Positions 5,226-8,587 of a stretch of DNA of 8,587 bases are shown here, piece by piece. Made by a program: the position numbers and the translations under genes. Source of the stretch: Gammaproteobacteria bacterium (lineage in GTDB: Bacteria; Pseudomonadota; Gammaproteobacteria; Pseudomonadales; UBA7434); assembly GCA_024280785.1 (NCBI GenBank), contig JAJRPK010000034.1:1-8587 (forward strand), read 5' to 3'. Under the pieces are notes generated by a model. That model saw only the letters and a list, made by a program, of their open reading frames with translations, was not told where the DNA came from and did not search any database. How positions within the stretch are numbered: position 1 is the first letter of the stretch; each line of letters starts with the position of its first letter.

Positions 5226-5983
5226 GGGTTGTTAGTTGGTTTAGTTGTGGCGCGGCTTCGGCTGTGGCGACTAAGTTGGCTATATATTCCGGTGAACAGG
5301 TGGTTATTGCATATTGTGAGGTGGTTGAGGAGCATCCAGATAACAGGCGGTTTTTGTCCGATTGTGAGCGGTGGTTTGGTCAAAAAATAATTATATTAGG
5401 AAATGATAAATACCGTCGAAGTATTTACGATGTCTTTGACAAGACGCGGTATTTAAAGGGGATTAGAGGGGCGCGTTGTACTGGTGAGCTAAAAAAGAAA
5501 GTTCGCAAAGAGTTTCAGAGAGTCGATGATAGGCAAGTATTTGGTTATACCGTAGAGGAGCAGTCGCGGGTTGATCGGTTCATTGACGGTAATAATGATG
5601 TGGATATTTGGCCGATATTAATAGAGCGAGGTTTAACAAAAGGAGACTGTCTTGCGATGTTAGAAAATGCCGGTATAGAGTTACCTGCAATGTATAAATT
5701 AGGCTATAGAAATAATAATTGTATTGGTTGCGTAAAAGGCGAAGCCGGTTACTGGAATAAAATTAGGGTCGATTTTCCAGATGTCTTTGAGCGTATGTCG
5801 AAAATGGAGTCTCATTTAGGTCGGACGGTTTGTAAGACAGAAAAAAAGATAAACGGCGAGCGGGTATCTCGGCGAATAGCTTTAAAGGATTTGTCGCCAG
5901 ATCAGGGTGATTACCCAAGCGAAATAGATATTGAGTGTGGCATTTTTTGCCATTTAGCAGAGCAGGATTATAAGAGGGCTTAA
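5222..5983 (+). CDS. PAPS-reductase-like (PP-loop) protein with four-cysteine site
   Basis: A 253-aa protein of the adenine nucleotide alpha-hydrolase/PAPS reductase superfamily, often seen in phages. The N-terminal SWFSCGAASAV (5-15) replaces the usual SGGxDS PP-loop; GARCTGELKKKVRKEF (83-98) is the downstream Cys-Thr and basic motif of PAPS reductase-like proteins. The C-terminal half has CIGC (167-170) and C-G-I-F-C (239-243), four cysteines that could hold an iron-sulfur cluster or zinc, as in several thiolation-type relatives. True sulfate assimilation is unlikely; nucleic acid modification or nucleotide chemistry is more plausible but unproven. The GTG start overlaps the previous stop and has AAGGGG about 8 nt upstream. 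Codon use is richer in AGA, AGG and ATA than in the rep gene, hinting at separate acquisition. Confidence 0.85.
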   Translation: MRVVSWFSCGAASAVATKLAIYSGEQVVIAYCEVVEEHPDNRRFLSDCERWFGQKIIILGNDKYRRSIYDVFDKTRYLKGIRGARCTGELKKKVRKEFQRVDDRQVFGYTVEEQSRVDRFIDGNNDVDIWPILIERGLTKGDCLAMLENAGIELPAMYKLGYRNNNCIGCVKGEAGYWNKIRVDFPDVFERMSKMESHLGRTVCKTEKKINGERVSRRIALKDLSPDQGDYPSEIDIECGIFCHLAEQDYKRA

Positions 5984-5985
5984 GC

Positions 5986-6123
5986 GTGGCTAAGATAGTA
6001 AAAGCAGGAAAGAGGTTTCAGGTTCGGCATTCAACCAATAATTTATTGTTGGCGAGCTTTACGACAAAAGCAGCGGCGCAAAAAAAGGTTCGCCAGTTGC
6101 ATAAGAGAAGCGGTATTAAGTGA
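5986..6123 (+). CDS. Small basic protein (45 aa)
   Basis: A GTG-started gene, 2 nt after the previous stop, with AGAGGG 7 nt upstream; it ends in a GTGA overlap with the rep start. The product is strongly basic (MAKIVKAGKRFQVRHSTNN, then SFTTKAAAQKKVRQLHKRSG). It looks like two or three beta strands followed by a basic helix, a layout found in many tiny phage proteins that take part in nucleic acid binding. No named family is recognised. It may be a replication accessory because it is translationally coupled to rep. Confidence 0.65.
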   Translation: MAKIVKAGKRFQVRHSTNNLLLASFTTKAAAQKKVRQLHKRSGIK

Positions 6124-7616
6124 AATATCATTTATTAAAACCGACCGAGCGGATTGACGTTTATAAACCTGATTATTTGGCAGGTTTGGAGCATTTAAAA
6201 AACAATAAAAAAGAAATTGTCATTAATCCGAACCCTGCCGGTACTAATAATTTCCGTTATTTTGATGGGATTTGTGCGCGTGAAGTTATCGCGGCGCAAG
6301 CCGCTTCTTTGCCGTTGAGCGAAGCGAATCGGCTTAGGCTAGTCAAGGCGGCCAAAAGTCCGACAAAGCAAAACAGCGATGAAAAGCCGATTTTTCAGCG
6401 CAAAGTCGATCAGGTTTTTGAACCTTTTCCGATTAAAGCGACCCCTTCGATGGAAGGCGGCGCGTTTACGGTGATTCAATTTCGTGAGTGGTCGGACGAA
6501 TACCGAATTCGTACGCGAATTGAGGCGTCGAATTGCCCGCCGCCAATACCCGAAGGTCATAGAGAATCGTTGTCGTTGACAATGAAGGGCGCGAAAAAAA
6601 TCGCGGATAGTTGCGATTATGTTTCGCGCAAACTCGGCGGCTATAAAACCTTTTTGACGTTGACGTTTACCGATGCGCAGCGAGAAGGCATCAAAAGCGG
6701 CGATATTACGATCCAAAAAGAGGTCAGCCGGTTTTGTGACGGCATGACAAAAATGTACCAGCGCGGCTGGGGTGACGATCACCAGGGCGAAGCGGCCAAA
6801 GACGATCAATTGCTTTATGTTTGGGTTGCCGAAGTTCCAGATAACAAAGCCGGTGAACCGAATCCGCACGTTCACATGCTATTAAATTGGCGCGTGAACT
6901 ACCGAGTTTTTGAAACGTGGGCGGATCGGGTTGAAAAATTATGGGGTTGCGGCTTTGCCCATTTGGAAAAAATCAAAGACACAACATCGGCGGCGGCTTA
7001 CATGATGAAGGCGGCGGGTTATTTGTGCAAATCGCAAGGCAAAGATGATCAGGGAGAGATTAAAGGCAATCGTTATAACATGAGTAAAGCGGCTCGCGCT
7101 CCGGATTGGGAAACGGTCAGCGAGACACAATTGCATATCATGGGAAAATTAATTGCCGATGTTAGCCAGCACATAACCGAAAAACACGGCGCGAAATTCA
7201 AGCGGCGCCGAGTCTTGAACGCCAAGATGGACAAATATAAAAAAGGCTCGGCGCTGCGATTGGCGGCGGGCAGGGCATTGGAAAAAGTAAGAAAAGAATT
7301 GGCAGCGTTGCCGGTTGTCGCTAGTCAATATCAGCTGATATTAAAAGGGCGTCAGGCTTTTGATAAGTTTATGTCGTGGGCGCAAGCAGATCATTCGATT
7401 AACGCGGGTTGGCTACCTGATAAGGGCTATGGCGAAGCGTATCAGTACAGAAAAACGGAAAGGCCAGATACTCTTTGGTATAAAAAATTTAAAGAAATTC
7501 ACTACTGGCGGCGAGCTTGTCGAAAAGTTATCGGTTTATGCAATGACGAATGGCAAAATATTTTTGAATACAGCGAACCGTATGAAGTCGAAAGCTTTGA
7601 ACCTGTTTGGCTGTAA
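6120..7616 (+). CDS. HUH rolling-circle replication initiator
   Basis: A 498-aa Rep endonuclease. Motif 1 is FLTLTFT (178-184); motif 2 is NPHVHMLLNW (248-257), in which His250 and His252 coordinate the metal; motif 3 has two YxxK units, YMMK (294-297) and YLCK (301-304), supplying candidate nicking tyrosines. The block DDQGEIKGNRYNMSKAARAP follows. This combination marks rolling-circle initiators of small phages and phage-like elements; the type resembles replication proteins of PM2-like and other tailless prophages, but that placement is from memory of patterns. No helicase domain is seen, so a host helicase would be needed. The N-terminal 110 residues and the basic C-terminal third (355-498) are unassigned. 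The GTG start overlaps the preceding stop. It is the last gene before a hairpin. Confidence 0.9.
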   Translation: MKYHLLKPTERIDVYKPDYLAGLEHLKNNKKEIVINPNPAGTNNFRYFDGICAREVIAAQAASLPLSEANRLRLVKAAKSPTKQNSDEKPIFQRKVDQVFEPFPIKATPSMEGGAFTVIQFREWSDEYRIRTRIEASNCPPPIPEGHRESLSLTMKGAKKIADSCDYVSRKLGGYKTFLTLTFTDAQREGIKSGDITIQKEVSRFCDGMTKMYQRGWGDDHQGEAAKDDQLLYVWVAEVPDNKAGEPNPHVHMLLNWRVNYRVFETWADRVEKLWGCGFAHLEKIKDTTSAAAYMMKAAGYLCKSQGKDDQGEIKGNRYNMSKAARAPDWETVSETQLHIMGKLIADVSQHITEKHGAKFKRRRVLNAKMDKYKKGSALRLAAGRALEKVRKELAALPVVASQYQLILKGRQAFDKFMSWAQADHSINAGWLPDKGYGEAYQYRKTERPDTLWYKKFKEIHYWRRACRKVIGLCNDEWQNIFEYSEPYEVESFEPVWL

Positions 7617-7660
7617 ACAGGACATTAAAATATTGAAGTTGTCAAGGCGAGTAAAAAAAT

Positions 7661-7690
7661 AAAGTGGTGAGTAACTTACTCACCACTTTT
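7661..7690 (+). terminator. Perfect 14-bp inverted repeat after rep, probable bidirectional terminator
   Basis: AAAGTGGTGAGTAA (7661-7674) and TTACTCACCACTTT (7676-7689) are exact reverse complements around a single C. As RNA this gives a stem of about 12 bp with a short loop and a TTTT tail; the opposite strand also ends in a T-rich run. It lies 45 nt after the rep stop, so it probably ends the operon. With only 40 bp left before the next gene, it may instead be an attenuator or a replication hairpin. Confidence 0.65.
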
Positions 7691-7696
7691 AGAATC

Positions 7697-7710
7697 GGGC
7701 AATTATGCCC
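7697..7710 (+). repeat. Second small hairpin before the downstream gene set
   Basis: GGGCA, ATTA, TGCCC: a 5-bp stem with a 4-nt loop, only 6 nt after the larger palindrome and 20 nt before the next start codon, just upstream of its Shine-Dalgarno AGAGGA. It could be an operator, a translational control stem, or part of a tandem-hairpin origin. Confidence 0.45.
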
Positions 7711-7730
7711 AATAATGAGAGGAAAAAAAG

Positions 7731-7883
7731 ATGGAAGAAGTAACAGTAGACAACGACAACGGCGAAGCGGTTGAAGTTGAGTCGGTTCCGGTGGTCGATA
7801 AGATCGCGGCATTAAAGCAGACAATGGCTAACACTGAGTCAAACGGCTTGCTGTTGGAGATTCTCGGCGATTTAGCTAAGTAA
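7731..7883 (+). CDS. Small acidic protein (50 aa)
   Basis: ATG at 7731 with AGAGGA 7 nt upstream, a strong site that marks the first gene of a second gene set. The N-terminal third is acidic (MEEVTVDNDNGEAVEVE), followed by a likely amphipathic helix (VDKIAALKQTMAN) and LLLEILGDLAK. It has no membrane segment and no cysteine. I do not recognise the family. Its stop overlaps the following start as TAATG, which supports both. It may be an accessory or assembly protein for whatever follows. Confidence 0.7.
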   Translation: MEEVTVDNDNGEAVEVESVPVVDKIAALKQTMANTESNGLLLEILGDLAK

Positions 7884-8299
7884 TGGCAGAGAAGGGTAGA
7901 ACGGTCGGCGCAATCGCTTGCGTCGATCTGTCCGCGCTCTGGGGTGACTCGATTGAGGTCAGGCGATCAGCAAAAGAAAAGTCACGTTATCCGTTATATC
8001 TGGTGACTTCGTGTGGTCCAGTGATGTTTAACACGCGCAAAGGTCAGGATTTTTTGCTGGAGCGGTCGGTGATGAGTACTCCAGCACAAAAAACAGAGAC
8101 TATCAAAGCTGAGAATGTGGCGGTTGAGGTCGTTCCAGAATCAGTGCCAGTACCATACGAACACGATCCAGAAAACCCGCCGGCATTCGATCCGAACCCG
8201 CCGCCGTTAAAGCCGGTGAAGTCGCCAGAAAAGTCGGGAATAGCAGCGGCACTCGATAATTTTTTTGGTGATTGGGGGGATGACGATGAAGCCGGATAA
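7883..8299 (+). CDS. Hypothetical protein with proline-rich linker and acidic tail
   Basis: A 138-aa protein beginning in a TAATG overlap. Residues 1-60 look like a compact, beta-rich domain (GAIACVDLSALWG, RYPLYLVTSCGPVMFN). Residues 85-115 are dominated by proline (VPESVPVPYEHDPENPP), and the C-terminus (NFFGDWGDDDEAG) is acidic with aromatics. A small domain, flexible linker and acidic tip resemble single-stranded DNA-binding proteins, which would fit next to a rolling-circle Rep, but the N-terminal domain has no recognisable family. An internal ATG at 8072 preceded by GGAG could produce a separate C-terminal product. A virion protein is an equally open option. Confidence 0.7.
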   Translation: MAEKGRTVGAIACVDLSALWGDSIEVRRSAKEKSRYPLYLVTSCGPVMFNTRKGQDFLLERSVMSTPAQKTETIKAENVAVEVVPESVPVPYEHDPENPPAFDPNPPPLKPVKSPEKSGIAAALDNFFGDWGDDDEAG

Positions 8300-8587
8300 A
8301 GCAAGGGTGCTGGCCAGTTTGGAGAGTTCACGCTCTGGGTTTATGTCCGGTGTCGTGCCGCTTACTGATAAGCTTACTGATAAGTTTACTGGTAATCGGA
8401 CGGCGGCGAATGAATCCCTATCGAGAGACGTTGTGCCAGTGCCAAGTCATTCGGCTATTCGTGCCGAGTATGAAGGCCTGGTTAAAATGGCTTTGGATTC
8501 GGTGTGCAATGGATTAGTTCCGGCATACGGCGTATCAAGTGCCGAAAAAGAGCTGTTGACCGAAAGCTACGTCAACGCATTGGTGCA
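8286..8587 (+). CDS. Hypothetical protein, N-terminal part (runs off the window)
   Basis: The frame is open from 8280 to the window end. ATGs at 8280 and 8286 are in frame; the second is preferred because GGGGGGA ends 5 nt before it. The 100 visible residues include a tandem LTDK LTDK FTGN stretch (about residues 26-37) encoded by 12-bp repeats and a helical region (SAIRAEYEGLVKMALDSVCN). There is no signal peptide or membrane segment. Overlap with the end of the previous gene supports it. No family is recognised; by position it belongs to the downstream, possibly structural, gene set. Confidence 0.65.
   Translation, partial: MKPDKARVLASLESSRSGFMSGVVPLTDKLTDKFTGNRTAANESLSRDVVPVPSHSAIRAEYEGLVKMALDSVCNGLVPAYGVSSAEKELLTESYVNALV
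8361..8396 (+). repeat. Three 12-bp tandem repeats inside the last gene
   Basis: CTTACTGATAAG occurs twice back to back (8361-8372 and 8373-8384) and is followed by a degenerate third unit, TTTACTGGTAAT (8385-8396). The repeats keep the reading frame and encode LTDK, LTDK, FTGN, so copy number could vary without disrupting the protein. Confidence 0.7.

Noticed and set aside
6339..6875. 178-aa minus-strand frame inside rep
   Set aside because: Shadow of the HUH Rep gene, whose motifs are unmistakable on the plus strand; the antisense product is rich in Arg and Phe as expected from codon mirroring.
1..8587. tRNA, rRNA, CRISPR array or insertion sequence
   Set aside because: No cloverleaf-like or rRNA sequence, no regularly spaced repeats with spacers, and no transposase motif or terminal inverted repeats were seen.

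Overview
The window joins a gammaproteobacterial chromosome (left, about 1-2600) to the left part of a compact integrated phage or phage-like element (right, about 2600-8587, running off the end). The host assignment rests on a type II secretin (GspD) of gammaproteobacterial type, a DUF3820 protein, moderate-to-low GC and a dif-like site close to the Escherichia dif. A marine or Cellvibrionales-like gammaproteobacterium would fit, but genus cannot be read from this sequence.

Layout. Positions 1-2230 (minus strand) hold the start of a DUF3820 gene and a complete gspD. A stretch without credible genes (2231-2750) follows; it contains a possible gspD promoter, a 28-bp dif/att-like site (2592-2619) and a perfect DnaA box. 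Next comes a leftward repressor-like gene (2751-3035), then a divergent control region (about 3036-3238) with repeats, a second perfect DnaA box and an elaborate hairpin. From 3239 to 7616 one rightward operon of nine tightly coupled genes runs with start/stop overlaps or gaps of at most 2 nt: a possible HTH/coiled-coil protein, an unknown protein, a 3TM-type holin, a 32-aa membrane peptide, a short cytosine-C5 methyltransferase-like protein, a membrane-anchored HExxH mini-protein, a PAPS-reductase-like protein with four cysteines, a 45-aa basic protein, and a 498-aa HUH rolling-circle replication initiator. A perfect 14-bp inverted repeat and a second small hairpin separate this operon from a second gene set (7731 onward): an acidic 50-aa protein, a 138-aa protein with a proline-rich segment and acidic tail, and an open-ended unknown protein.

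Interpretation. A HUH initiator, a small CI-like repressor, a holin and no visible integrase, next to a dif-like sequence, suggest an element that replicates by rolling circle and enters the chromosome with the host XerC/XerD recombinases (the IMEX strategy of CTXphi and relatives). The gene content is not that of a standard inovirus. The Rep type and the presence of a holin are compatible with a tailless, corticovirus-like (PM2-like) prophage or with a satellite, but no capsid protein or packaging ATPase lies in the window, so the virus type is undecided. The methyltransferase, PAPS-reductase-like and zincin-like genes look like cargo between the lysis and replication functions.
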